Below are positions 8,817 through 15,919 of a DNA stretch of 64,000 nucleotides, in pieces. A program made the translations under genes and the position numbers. The first letter of the stretch is position 1. Each line of letters begins with the position of its first letter. Source of the stretch: Prevotella sp. (GTDB lineage Bacteria > Bacteroidota > Bacteroidia > Bacteroidales > Bacteroidaceae). The stretch lies in the NCBI GenBank assembly GCA_017449675.1, contig JAFTFG010000006.1:248001-312000 (forward strand). The letters are read 5' to 3'. The notes under the pieces are model-generated. The model was given only the letters and a program-made list of their open reading frames with translations, ran no database searches and was not told where the DNA came from.

Positions 8817-10946
8817 TTATACGAGATCGGCACGTCCCTTTACCTCCTCCAACACGGCCTTAGCCAGAGCGGAAGACAGCGGAGCGTGATGATCATACTC
8901 CATAGAACTGGTAGCACGACCAGAAGTGATCGTACGCAGAGCGGTTACATAACCGAACATCTCTGACAGGGGAACCATAGCCTTGACGACACGGGCACCA
9001 CTGCGAGCCTCGTCCATACCCTCTACCTGACCACGACGCTTGTTCAGGTCACCGATGACGTCACCCATGTTCTCCTCAGGTGTCACCACCTCAAGTTTCA
9101 TGATAGGCTCCATCAATACGGGCTTAGCCTGAGCACATACTGCCTTGTAGGCCATCTGGGCAGCAATCTCGAAGGACAACTGGTCAGAGTCTACGGGGTG
9201 GAACGAACCATCCACTACAACGACTTTCAGAGAGTCAACCGGATAGCCACCGAGGATACCGTTCTTCATGGCAGCCTCGAAGCCCTTCTGGATAGAGGGG
9301 ATGAATTCCTTAGGAATGTTACCGCCCTTCACCTCATTGACGAACTGCAGACCACCGTTCTCCTTGATGTTCCAGTCGTCATCAACAGGACCAACGTTCA
9401 CGATGATGTCAGCGAACTTACCGCGACCACCAGACTGCTTCTTATAGACCTCACGATAGCCATTGACAGTCTTGGTGATAGCCTCCTTGTAGTTCACCTG
9501 AGGCTTACCCTGGTTACACTCAACCTTGAACTCACGCTTCAGACGGTCGATAATGATATCGAGGTGCAACTCACCCATACCGGAGATAATGGTCTGGCCA
9601 CTCTGCTCATCGGTACGAACGGTGAATGTCGGGTCTTCCTCAGCCAACTTAGCCAGACCGTTGTCCAACTTAGCCACGTCAGCCTGAGACTTCGGCTCAA
9701 CGGCGATAGAGATCACCGTATCAGGGAAGGTCATAGACTCCAGTACGATGGGCTTCTCCTCATCACAGAGGGTATCACCAGTACGGATATCCTTGAAACC
9801 AACACCTGCACCGATATCACCGGCATCAATCGAATCCATAGGAATCTCCTTGTTGGAGTTCATCTGGAACAGACGGCTGATGCGCTCCTTCTTACCGGAA
9901 CGGGGGTTGTATACGTATGAACCGGCCTTCACACTACCGGAGTAAACGCGGAAGAATACCAGACGACCCATGTAGGGATCAGTAGCAATCTTAAAGGCCA
10001 ATGCTGCGGTAGGCTCGTCCTCGCTAGGCTTGCGGCCCTCTTCCTCCTCAGTATTGGGATTCGTACCCATCACCATCTCCACGTCAACGGGAGCAGGCAG
10101 GAAAGCACACACATAGTCAAGCAGAGGCTGCACACCCTTGTTCTTATAAGAAGAGCCACAGATCATCGGCGTGCACTGCATAGAGATAGTACCCTTACGA
10201 ATAGCAGCGATAATCTCCTCTTCCGTGATAGAATTAGGATCATCGAAATACTTCTCCATCAGCGGCTCGTCATACTCAGCGGCAGCCTCGAGCAGTTTGT
10301 TACGCCACTCGTCGCACTCATCCTTCAGGTCAGCGGGGATATCCTCCACATCATACTCAGCACCCATAGTCTCATCATGCCATAGGATAGCCTTCATCTT
10401 GATGAGGTCTACCACGCCCTTGAAGTTCTCCTCAGCACCGATAGGCACCTGGATCACTACGGGGTTAGCACCGAGGATGTCCTTCATCTGCTGAACAGTC
10501 TCAAAGAAGTCAGCACCTGAACGGTCCATCTTGTTCACGTAACCGATACGGGGTACGTTATACTTGTCGGCCTGGCGCCATACCGTCTCTGACTGAGGCT
10601 GAACACCATCAGCAGCACTATAGGTAGCGACTGCTCCGTCAAGCACACGCAGAGAACGCTCCACCTCAGCGGTGAAGTCTACGTGTCCCGGAGTATCAAG
10701 GAGGTTGATCTTGAAATCCTTGCCATTCCACTTCCAGTTACAGGTGGTAGCAGCAGAGGTGATCGTGATACCACGCTCCTGCTCCTGAGCCATCCAGTCC
10801 ATCGTGGCAGCACCGTCGTGCACCTCACCAATCTTATGCGTCTTACCCGTATAGATAAGGATACGCTCCGACGTGGTGGTCTTACCAGCGTCGATGTGGG
10901 CCATAATACCGATGTTACGGGTCAAATGTAAATCGCGACTTGCCAT
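8817..10946 (-). CDS. fusA: Translation elongation factor G
   Basis: EF-G is the GTPase that drives ribosomal translocation. The 709-residue product carries all G motifs: the P-loop [10 protein letters not shown] near residue 16, the RGITI switch, DTPGH, and NKMD. Domain IV and V features such as [10 protein letters not shown] and [12 protein letters not shown] follow. The length is standard for bacterial EF-G. It lies 35 bases after rpsG and before rpsJ. A second EF-G-like paralogue elsewhere cannot be excluded from this window. Confidence 0.97.
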   Translation of the reverse strand: MASRDLHLTRNIGIMAHIDAGKTTTSERILIYTGKTHKIGEVHDGAATMDWMAQEQERGITITSAATTCNWKWNGKDFKINLLDTPGHVDFTAEVERSLRVLDGAVATYSAADGVQPQSETVWRQADKYNVPRIGYVNKMDRSGADFFETVQQMKDILGANPVVIQVPIGAEENFKGVVDLIKMKAILWHDETMGAEYDVEDIPADLKDECDEWRNKLLEAAAEYDEPLMEKYFDDPNSITEEEIIAAIRKGTISMQCTPMICGSSYKNKGVQPLLDYVCAFLPAPVDVEMVMGTNPNTEEEEGRKPSEDEPTAALAFKIATDPYMGRLVFFRVYSGSVKAGSYVYNPRSGKKERISRLFQMNSNKEIPMDSIDAGDIGAGVGFKDIRTGDTLCDEEKPIVLESMTFPDTVISIAVEPKSQADVAKLDNGLAKLAEEDPTFTVRTDEQSGQTIISGMGELHLDIIIDRLKREFKVECNQGKPQVNYKEAITKTVNGYREVYKKQSGGRGKFADIIVNVGPVDDDWNIKENGGLQFVNEVKGGNIPKEFIPSIQKGFEAAMKNGILGGYPVDSLKVVVVDGSFHPVDSDQLSFEIAAQMAYKAVCAQAKPVLMEPIMKLEVVTPEENMGDVIGDLNKRRGQVEGMDEARSGARVVKAMVPLSEMFGYVTALRTITSGRATSSMEYDHHAPLSSALAKAVLEEVKGRADLV

Positions 10947-10981
10947 TTCTTATTTTCCTTAATTAATCTTTTTACCAATGC

Positions 10982-11458
10982 TTAGAATCTGAAGTGAGCG
11001 AATGCACGGTTAGCCTCAGCCATACGGTGCATATCCTCCTTACGCTTGAAGGCACCACCCTGATTATTGAAAGCGTCCATAATCTCAGCAGCCAGTTTGT
11101 CTGCCATAGACTTACCGCTACGCTTACGGGCAAACGAAATCATATTCTTCATAGAGATACTCTCCTTACGGTCGGGACGGATCTCGGTAGGAACCTGAAA
11201 GGTAGCACCACCGATACGGCGGCTCTTCACCTCCACCTGCGGAGTGATATTGTCGAGTGCCTGCTTCCAAATCTCAAGGGCAGACTTCTCCTCGTCCTTC
11301 ATCTTAGCCTTGACAGTCTCAAGGGCATTGTAGAAAATCTCATAAGAGATTGACTTCTTACCATCAAACATCAGATGGTTCACAAACTTCGACACTTTCT
11401 TGTCGTTGAAGACTGGATCCGGCAGGATCACACGCTTCTTTGGTTTTGCTTTTCTCAT
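10982..11458 (-). CDS. rpsG: 30S ribosomal protein S7
   Basis: S7 nucleates assembly of the 30S head. From the ATG at 11458 the product is 158 residues and starts [19 protein letters not shown]. The frame is open further upstream to 11518, but that extension is not typical of S7 and was not used. Signature parts include [13 protein letters not shown] and [16 protein letters not shown]. About 190 bases separate it from rpsL, unusually long for this pair; the spacer holds a 16-bp tandem repeat. Confidence 0.96.
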   Translation of the reverse strand: MRKAKPKKRVILPDPVFNDKKVSKFVNHLMFDGKKSISYEIFYNALETVKAKMKDEEKSALEIWKQALDNITPQVEVKSRRIGGATFQVPTEIRPDRKESISMKNMISFARKRSGKSMADKLAAEIMDAFNNQGGAFKRKEDMHRMAEANRAFAHFRF

Positions 11459-11570
11459 TTTAAATTGTTGTTTTGTTGTCTGCTTGGGGCTGTTCTTTCC
11501 GTTCTTCAACGCTCTCACGTGAGCATTTACTCAACCTTCTATCTAAACTTCTCCAGCAAAACAGTTTTAA

Positions 11571-11601
11571 TTTTTACTCTTTTACCTTTTTACTCTTTTA
11601 C
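11571..11601. repeat. 16-bp tandem repeat in the rpsG leader
   Basis: Two copies of TTTTTACTCTTTTACC (plus strand; the second lacks its last base) lie about 110 bases upstream of the rpsG start. The identical 16-mer occurs once more at 8800-8815, between the fusA stop and the fusA-rpsJ hairpin. In the transcript it reads as an A/G-rich tract. Confidence 0.8.
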
Positions 11602-11647
11602 TTTTCAAAAGGTATTGTCCTCTCGGCTTACTAACCCTCTCCGGTTA

Positions 11648-12028
11648 TTATTTCTTAGCCTTAGGACGCTTGGCACCGTACTTCGAGCGACGCTGAGTGC
11701 GGCTGGCAACACCGGCAGTATCCAACGTACCGCGAACGATGTGATAACGTACACCGGGAAGGTCCTTTACACGACCACCACGCACCAGGACGATGCTGTG
11801 CTCCTGCAAGTTGTGTCCCTCTCCGGGAATATAACTGTTGACCTCCTTCTGGTTGGTCAAACGAACACGGGCTACCTTACGCATAGCCGAATTAGGCTTC
11901 TTCGGGGTCGTTGTGTAGACACGAACGCACACACCGCGACGCTGGGGACATGAGTCCAGTGCGGGTGATTTGCTCTTGTCAACGAGCACCTTTCTGCCTT
12001 TTCTTACCAATTGTGAAATTGTAGGCAT
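11648..12028 (-). CDS. rpsL: 30S ribosomal protein S12
   Basis: S12 monitors codon-anticodon pairing at the decoding site and is the streptomycin-resistance locus. The 126-residue product starts [20 protein letters not shown]. It carries the conserved [19 protein letters not shown] block and [17 protein letters not shown]. The lysine at the classical streptomycin-resistance position (TPKKPNS) is wild type. It heads the rpsL-rpsG-fusA-rpsJ group. Confidence 0.97.
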   Translation of the reverse strand: MPTISQLVRKGRKVLVDKSKSPALDSCPQRRGVCVRVYTTTPKKPNSAMRKVARVRLTNQKEVNSYIPGEGHNLQEHSIVLVRGGRVKDLPGVRYHIVRGTLDTAGVASRTQRRSKYGAKRPKAKK

Positions 12029-12112
12029 AATTGTTTGATTTTTAAATTATTATATATTATGTGTATATTCTTTTTCCAGAGCGCACTCTTCGCACAGAGC
12101 GCTTTTGGGCTG

Positions 12113-12120
12113 CAAAGGTA
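12113..12120 (-). promoter_or_regulatory. Probable rpsL promoter (-7 box)
   Basis: TACCTTTG on the minus strand matches the Bacteroidota -7 consensus TAnnTTTG, about 85 bases before the rpsL start. No TTTG stands 19-21 bases further upstream, so only the -7 element is supported. The leader carries complementary AGCGC/GCGCT segments that could pair. Confidence 0.5.
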
Positions 12121-12218
12121 CAAACTTTTCCCCGAAACACCTAATTTATAAAACATGAAAAAACGCTTATCTTATGAAATTTAACATAAAATAAGCGTTT
12201 TAGGAATAATTAACAACG

Positions 12219-12542
12219 CTATGCCTCCCCTTTTCCTACTTGGAAGGGTGAAATAGTACGCGGTTCCTGGTTCGGAATTTGTATCGGACCGAACTCACGC
12301 TCATACCGCATGATATTCTCCTGCAAGGCACCCAACAGTCGCTTGGCATGTTCAGGAGCCAGGATCACCCTACTCCTGACAGGAGCCTTTGGCACACCAG
12401 GCAGTACCCGTGCAAAGTCTATGACGAAGTCACTACTCGAATGGGAGATAATGGCAAAGTTGGCGTATTCCCCTTGCGCCACTTCCTGTGGCAGTTCCAG
12501 TTGCAGTTGTCCCTGCTGTTCTTTCTTCTCGTTATTGTCCAT
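12219..12542 (-). CDS. DUF3467 family protein
   Basis: This small cytosolic protein of unknown function has 107 residues. The core EYANFAIISHSSSDFVIDFARVLPG and the C-terminal HAKRLLGALQENIMRYEREFGPI match the DUF3467 family as I know it. In Bacteroides this family is typically encoded between rpoC and rpsL, so its place just upstream of rpsL is as expected. The upstream rpoC is missing here. It has its own promoter (12579-12610). Confidence 0.85.
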   Translation of the reverse strand: MDNNEKKEQQGQLQLELPQEVAQGEYANFAIISHSSSDFVIDFARVLPGVPKAPVRSRVILAPEHAKRLLGALQENIMRYEREFGPIQIPNQEPRTISPFQVGKGEA

Positions 12543-12578
12543 ACCTATTATTATATATAATGTGTCTATTTGTGACTG

Positions 12579-12610
12579 CGAAGGTACGAACTTCCACCAA
12601 AAAAACCAAA
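12579..12610 (-). promoter_or_regulatory. Promoter of the DUF3467 gene
   Basis: On the minus strand TTTG (12610-12607) is followed after exactly 20 bases by TACCTTCG (12586-12579), one mismatch from TAnnTTTG. The transcript would begin about 30 bases before the start codon. Confidence 0.65.
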
Positions 12611-12651
12611 TATATTTAATAAAAAGTCAGAATGCCTACTACAGATTTTTA

Positions 12652-13126
12652 ATCCTCTGCAACATCTGCCATTCTGCAACACTTCTTGAAAGTCAGAGAG
12701 TTATGCGTTGCAGATGTGTTGCAGATTGTAGGATAAGGGGGTAAAATCGACCTGAAAGACCTCAAAAAACGGTTTAGGAGGTGCCACCTTCGGGGGCAGG
12801 AGGTGCCACCTTCGAGGGCTGGAGGTGCCACCTTCGAGGGCAGGAGGTGCCGCCTACCGGGTTGTTCCCCTATGGGGAACACTTTATTCCGTACCGGGGG
12901 ACAAGTTGTTCCGTACGAGGGAACAACTTGTTCCTGTATCTGTTTACTTCCTTAAAGTGCCATTCCTTTCAAGCGTACTTATACCTAGAACCATTCATTC
13001 CAGTATCTGGAGTAATCACGGCATAAATGGCTAATCTTACCCATCTGCAACATCTGCCACCCATCTGTCACCTGTAACTCCCTGATTATCAAACAGTGTT
13101 GCAGAATGGCAGATGTTGCAGAGGAT
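12652..13126. repeat. 475-bp element bounded by 75-bp inverted repeats
   Basis: The outer 32 bases of each end (12652-12683 and 13095-13126) are perfect reverse complements. The pairing continues without gaps for another 43 bases with 12 mismatches (arms 12652-12726 and 13052-13126, 63 of 75 matching). The arms contain repeated TGCAACATCTGC-type words. The 325-base interior has no credible gene. It holds a 22-bp tandem repeat (12777-12864), a 7-bp stem hairpin at 12864-12880, and a 12-bp perfect stem at 12901-12931. No target-site duplication is obvious. It could be a non-autonomous mobile element or a remnant of one. Confidence 0.75.
12777..12864. repeat. 22-bp tandem repeat, four copies
   Basis: The unit GGAGGTGCCACCTTCGAGGG plus two bases is repeated four times head to tail with no spacers; the fourth copy is degraded. 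Each unit contains the small dyad AGGTGCCACCT. It lies inside the inverted-repeat element. The absence of unique spacers rules out a CRISPR array. Confidence 0.85.
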
Positions 13127-13171
13127 AAACATTCTGGTAGAGAAAAAACGTATTACAGTGACCTTTTCAAC

Positions 13172-13209
13172 AAAAAATCGGGCGGAGCAGGGATGGCCTG
13201 TCCGCCCGA
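13172..13209 (-). terminator. Terminator after the DUF2442 gene (repeat copy 1)
   Basis: On the minus strand a GC-rich hairpin with TCGGGCGG/CCGCCCGA arms is followed by six Ts, about 25 bases after the DUF2442 stop. The hairpin and its upstream flank are nearly the same as the one behind the GH53 gene (14705-14763), and a decayed copy lies at 13957. It is therefore a dispersed terminator repeat. Confidence 0.75.
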
Positions 13210-13234
13210 AATGGCTATTGTTTAAGGGGGATTA

Positions 13235-13480
13235 CTATGCCGTTTTTCCCAGTTCGTACAATTTTTCTGGTGCAAAACCTATTTCATTATTCCAGTCTAC
13301 CGTAAATGGATCTAAGCGAAACGACTTGAAATAGTCTACATCTTGCAGTTTACGACAAATACCCTTTTGCATTAATGGCGTAAAATCAACCAACAACACC
13401 TCACCTGTACTGAATGTAAGACGAAGTGTATAACCACTCACATATTCTGCAGAAGAAACACATAGTATTGGATTTTTCAT
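13235..13480 (-). CDS. DUF2442 domain protein
   Basis: An 81-residue cytosolic protein of unknown function. The pattern YVSGYTLRLTFSTGEVLLVDFTPL, then DPFTVDWNNEIGFAPEKLYELG, matches the DUF2442 family. The ATG at 13480 was chosen because GGAGGG lies 6 bases before it and homologues begin near here. An ATG at 13498 overlapping the upstream stop (ATGA) is the alternative. It is co-transcribed behind a DUF4160 gene. The two families are often found paired, and a toxin-antitoxin-like role has been suggested for such pairs, but nothing in the sequence proves it. Confidence 0.8.
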   Translation of the reverse strand: MKNPILCVSSAEYVSGYTLRLTFSTGEVLLVDFTPLMQKGICRKLQDVDYFKSFRLDPFTVDWNNEIGFAPEKLYELGKTA

Positions 13481-13494
13481 ACTAATCCCTCCTA

Positions 13495-13752
13495 TCATTT
13501 TAAAGGTTCTATCTTAATGGGAGCCTCACTATTGGAAAGACGCTCCCAATTTTCCATTAACTCATCCCTATGTAAATCGAGCCACTCGTAAACGAGTCGA
13601 AGAGCACGTCTTGGCAATGACCCAGTAACAACACCATCTTTAATTGTAATCTCAGCCTTATAATCATCATACCACACATGAAAATGGGGTGGATTGTGGT
13701 CGTCAATATACATATAGATGATGATTCCATAGAATTTACTTATTTCTGGCAT
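13495..13752 (-). CDS. DUF4160 domain protein
   Basis: The 85-residue product starts MPEISKFYGIIIYMYIDDHN and contains the family hallmark HNPPHFHVWYDDYKAEI, with closely spaced histidines. The tail RALRLVYEWLDLHRDELMENW follows. The open frame extends upstream to 13854, but a promoter -7 box at 13779-13786 falls inside that extension, which supports the ATG at 13752. It overlaps or abuts the DUF2442 gene as a two-gene unit. The function is unknown. Confidence 0.8.
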   Translation of the reverse strand: MPEISKFYGIIIYMYIDDHNPPHFHVWYDDYKAEITIKDGVVTGSLPRRALRLVYEWLDLHRDELMENWERLSNSEAPIKIEPLK

Positions 13753-13778
13753 ATCTTTAAACTTTCTTGTTTCTGCTG

Positions 13779-13809
13779 CAAAGATACGATTAAACGAGAA
13801 CAAAACAAA
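13779..13809 (-). promoter_or_regulatory. Proximal promoter of the DUF4160-DUF2442 pair
   Basis: TTTG (13809-13806), a 19-base spacer and TATCTTTG (13786-13779) on the minus strand give a full Bacteroidota promoter about 27 bases upstream of the DUF4160 start. Confidence 0.7.
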
Positions 13810-13900
13810 GTGTTTTTGAATTTTTAACCCTGCATTATAGCCGTCCCTTATCAAGGGACTCTAAATGTCGAGTGAGAGTATCTTCGGTGAGTTTACTCAT

Positions 13901-13932
13901 CAAATGTACAAACTTATCGGGAAACCACCAAA
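13901..13932 (-). promoter_or_regulatory. Distal promoter upstream of the DUF4160 gene
   Basis: TTTG (13932-13929), 20 bases, then TACATTTG (13908-13901) on the minus strand match the consensus fully. It would add a leader of about 140 bases. A 21-codon frame starting at 13900 directly abuts the -7 box and is unlikely to be translated from that ATG. Confidence 0.6.
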
Positions 13933-13956
13933 CATTTAAGATAAAAATGAAATCGG

Positions 13957-13981
13957 GCGGAAGCAGGGATTACCTGTCCGC
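13957..13981 (-). terminator. Hairpin after the DUF6169-like gene (repeat copy 2)
   Basis: A shorter relative of the GGGCGGA...CAGG hairpins at 13172 and 14705, starting 2 bases after the stop at 13984. The pairing is GCGG/CCGC plus CAGG/CCTG. The sequence beyond the stem keeps the CCCGATTT flank of the other copies. It is weaker because one outer arm has been lost. Confidence 0.5.
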
Positions 13982-13983
13982 TA

Positions 13984-14481
13984 TTATATAGGTTTCTGTT
14001 TGAAGAAACCAACAAAATTATCGAAATCACTCATAATTGCCTCAAAGTTGGGATTACTTCTTTGGATTATCACTGCGGCAAAATTAGAAATCCCTTCTGC
14101 AACAATTTCCGCAACCTTTATATGGTAAAGACCACTCTGCTCATATTCACTAAACCACCGTAGAAAAAGACGGTCACGCATAGCCTGCCGGTTATCTCCT
14201 GTCTCACATTGATATAATAGAATCTCTGGATTTACATAGAAGAATTCCTCTATGATACAAAAAATCGTCTCACGTAAGAGTTTGTCATTGGGAGAAGCCT
14301 TACGATTCTCATTTAATATACCAAATTCATATGCACCATCTTCCCATATTGTTTGATCTGGAGTAAAAACAATACGGTACAGAACATCGTGCTTTGTCTT
14401 GAAGCCATAAGAGCCATCGCCTACTTGCCATATAGAGTAAGGAGAGCGTATGTTTAAGCGATTAAGATCTAAAGGAGTCAT
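13984..14481 (-). CDS. Hypothetical protein, DUF6169-like
   Basis: A 165-residue soluble protein with no signal peptide or membrane segment. The N-terminal stretch YSIWQVGDGSYGFKTKHDVL then YRIVFTP, and a later RLFLRWFSEYEQ helix, resemble what I recall of DUF6169. This is a weak assignment. The ATG at 14481 was chosen over a TTG at 14487. It follows a 43-residue gene by 12 bases and shares its promoter, so the two probably form one unit. The function is unknown. Confidence 0.6.
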   Translation of the reverse strand: MTPLDLNRLNIRSPYSIWQVGDGSYGFKTKHDVLYRIVFTPDQTIWEDGAYEFGILNENRKASPNDKLLRETIFCIIEEFFYVNPEILLYQCETGDNRQAMRDRLFLRWFSEYEQSGLYHIKVAEIVAEGISNFAAVIIQRSNPNFEAIMSDFDNFVGFFKQKPI

Positions 14482-14493
14482 TGTCAATCAGGG

Positions 14494-14625
14494 CTATGCT
14501 AACTGTTGTCTGAGTTGGGAAAACTCCTGTTCCGTTTTCTCTACCCATTCTCTTTTACGCTCCATCATTTTTCGAAATGCTGCTAACGCTTCTTCCCGAT
14601 TGTTGTACTTAACTGCCTTATACAT
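14494..14625 (-). CDS. Small hypothetical protein, 43 aa
   Basis: On the minus strand a frame reads MYKAVKYNNREEALAAFRKM and continues as a charged helix (MERKREWVEKTEQEFSQLRQ) to a stop at 14494. It is rich in Glu, Lys and Arg and is probably all-helical. An ATG eight codons earlier (14649) lies 1 base after a perfect -7 box, hence upstream of the expected transcript start. The ATG at 14625 is therefore preferred. It is the first gene of a pair with the DUF6169-like gene. Confidence 0.6.
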   Translation of the reverse strand: MYKAVKYNNREEALAAFRKMMERKREWVEKTEQEFSQLRQQLA

Positions 14626-14650
14626 TGATTCCTTTACTTTTTCTCGCATG

Positions 14651-14682
14651 CAAAGATACGAACTATTCTTTAATCCTCCAAA
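14651..14682 (-). promoter_or_regulatory. Promoter of the small-protein/DUF6169-like pair
   Basis: TTTG (14682-14679), exactly 20 bases, and TATCTTTG (14658-14651) on the minus strand form a full consensus promoter. Its position decides the start codon of the 43-residue gene. Confidence 0.75.
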
Positions 14683-14704
14683 CTTTTACGCGGCAAAAAC
14701 AATA

Positions 14705-14738
14705 ATCGGGCGGATCAGGGATGACCTGTCCGCCCGAT
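14705..14738 (-). terminator. Terminator after the GH53 gene (repeat copy 3)
   Basis: A 10-bp stem ATCGGGCGGA/TCCGCCCGAT with an inner AGG/CCT pairing, followed on the minus strand by TTATTGTTTTTG. The conserved block runs from the GH53 stop codon (14763) through the hairpin. It matches copy 1 at 13172-13234 almost base for base. Confidence 0.75.
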
Positions 14739-14760
14739 AATGGTTTATTGTTTAAGGAGA

Positions 14761-15855
14761 TTACGGGAGAAAACCGCTAAAGACCCTCATCGCAGGTTTC
14801 ACCGTCCCTGTATGATTGTCAAACAGACCACGGTTCAACCAACAGGGTAACAAATCGTTCTGGCAGGCATTCTCCTCAGGGAACCACCAAAAAAGCCCTG
14901 CCACATTAGTATGCTGACGAAGTTCCTTTATCAGTTCACGAGTAAACTGAGTCTGTCCCTCTGTTGAGATGGGATAGAACTCCGCATACTGGTCTGGGCT
15001 CTTTGCCCAGATATCATGCTCATGGGAGTAATAGGCAGCCGTTTCTACTATCATCACCTCCTTGTCAGGGAAGCACTTCGCTAACTTGCGTAATGTCTTA
15101 CCCAGATTACGTACCGACTTATGCCACATTGGATAATAACTAAGTCCGATGATGTCATAGTCGAGAACCTTGTCACGCAGATGCTGATAATAGGAGCGAG
15201 TCATATCCCAATCACCAGCCCGTTCTGTATGAATAACAATTTTCGCTCTCGGGCAAATCTCCCTACATGCCTTACAACCTTGACTGAGCAAATGGCATAG
15301 CATTTCCCAGTTGTCGTCCTTCAAAGGGTTCACCTTGCCAACAGGCCACAGCATGCCATACGTAATCTCGTTACCTACCTGAATCAATTCTGGCACAACT
15401 CCTGCCTTTTGAAAAGCCAAAAGCGTCCGCTTTGTATATTGATAGACACTGTCAGGCAGACTCTCCGCAGGGGCATCATCCCACAGACGGGGGATCGTCT
15501 GTTTACTAGGATCTGCCCAATAGTCACTATACTGGATGTCCAACAACAGTGCAAAGCCTGCTTGCTGAATACGCTTGCTGAAACGGATGGCATAATCAAT
15601 GTCCTGGCAGACACCCTCCTCCTTATGCTTCTGCGGTGCATACTCTGGGTTGACAAACAAGCGAACACGCATGGCATTCCATCCTTGTTGCCGTAGAAAC
15701 GGCAGTACTTCTACAGGCTCTCCTTCATAGTCACGATACACTGCACCAGCCTCCTCGTACGACGGCAGCATCGACAAGTCGCCACCCAGATAGCGTTGTT
15801 GGGCAGAGGCAGACAGTGCTATACAGGAACCTAATATTATAAAAAGTCTCTTCAT
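14761..15855 (-). CDS. GH53 endo-beta-1,4-galactanase, secreted
   Basis: Predicted to cleave beta-1,4-galactan such as pectic arabinogalactan side chains. From the ATG at 15855 the 364-residue product has a signal peptide (MKRLFIILGSCIALSASAQQ). The GH53 fold then follows: GGDLSMLPSYEEAGAVY, FNAMRVR-like GWNAMRVRLFVNP, and the acid/base in QVGNEITYG (E163). The nucleophile is in MIVETAAYY (E271). The frame opens eight codons earlier, but the signal peptide favours this start. It follows susF, with a strong terminator ending 4 bases before its start codon, so expression may depend on readthrough. A galactanase is an odd partner for an alpha-glucan locus. Confidence 0.9.
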   Translation of the reverse strand: MKRLFIILGSCIALSASAQQRYLGGDLSMLPSYEEAGAVYRDYEGEPVEVLPFLRQQGWNAMRVRLFVNPEYAPQKHKEEGVCQDIDYAIRFSKRIQQAGFALLLDIQYSDYWADPSKQTIPRLWDDAPAESLPDSVYQYTKRTLLAFQKAGVVPELIQVGNEITYGMLWPVGKVNPLKDDNWEMLCHLLSQGCKACREICPRAKIVIHTERAGDWDMTRSYYQHLRDKVLDYDIIGLSYYPMWHKSVRNLGKTLRKLAKCFPDKEVMIVETAAYYSHEHDIWAKSPDQYAEFYPISTEGQTQFTRELIKELRQHTNVAGLFWWFPEENACQNDLLPCWLNRGLFDNHTGTVKPAMRVFSGFLP

Positions 15856-15859
15856 TGAT

Positions 15860-15900
15860 AAAAAACGGCAAGCGGACACCTTATAAAGTTGCCCGCTTGC
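15860..15900 (-). terminator. Terminator between susF and the GH53 gene
   Basis: On the minus strand a GCAAGCGG/CCGCTTGC stem, extended by one G-U pair, is followed by CG and six Ts. It starts about 20 bases after the susF stop. Its U-tract ends 4 bases before the GH53 ATG, so the hairpin also covers the translation start region of that gene. Confidence 0.8.
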
Positions 15901-15919
15901 TGTTATAAAGGGTTACTTG

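Noticed and set aside
8880..11350. Long open frames on the plus strand opposite fusA and rpsG (for example 9198-9920)
   Set aside because: They are antisense shadows of strongly conserved genes with no recognisable domains, starts or promoters of their own.
12777..12864. Short regular repeats that could suggest a CRISPR array
   Set aside because: The 22-bp units are directly adjacent with no unique spacers, and no cas gene is nearby. It is a plain tandem repeat.
13835..13900. 21-codon frame MSKLTEDTLTRHLESLDKGR upstream of the DUF4160 gene (minus)
   Set aside because: Its ATG abuts a perfect -7 box, so it lies upstream of the expected transcript start. No ribosome entry signal or conservation could be shown.
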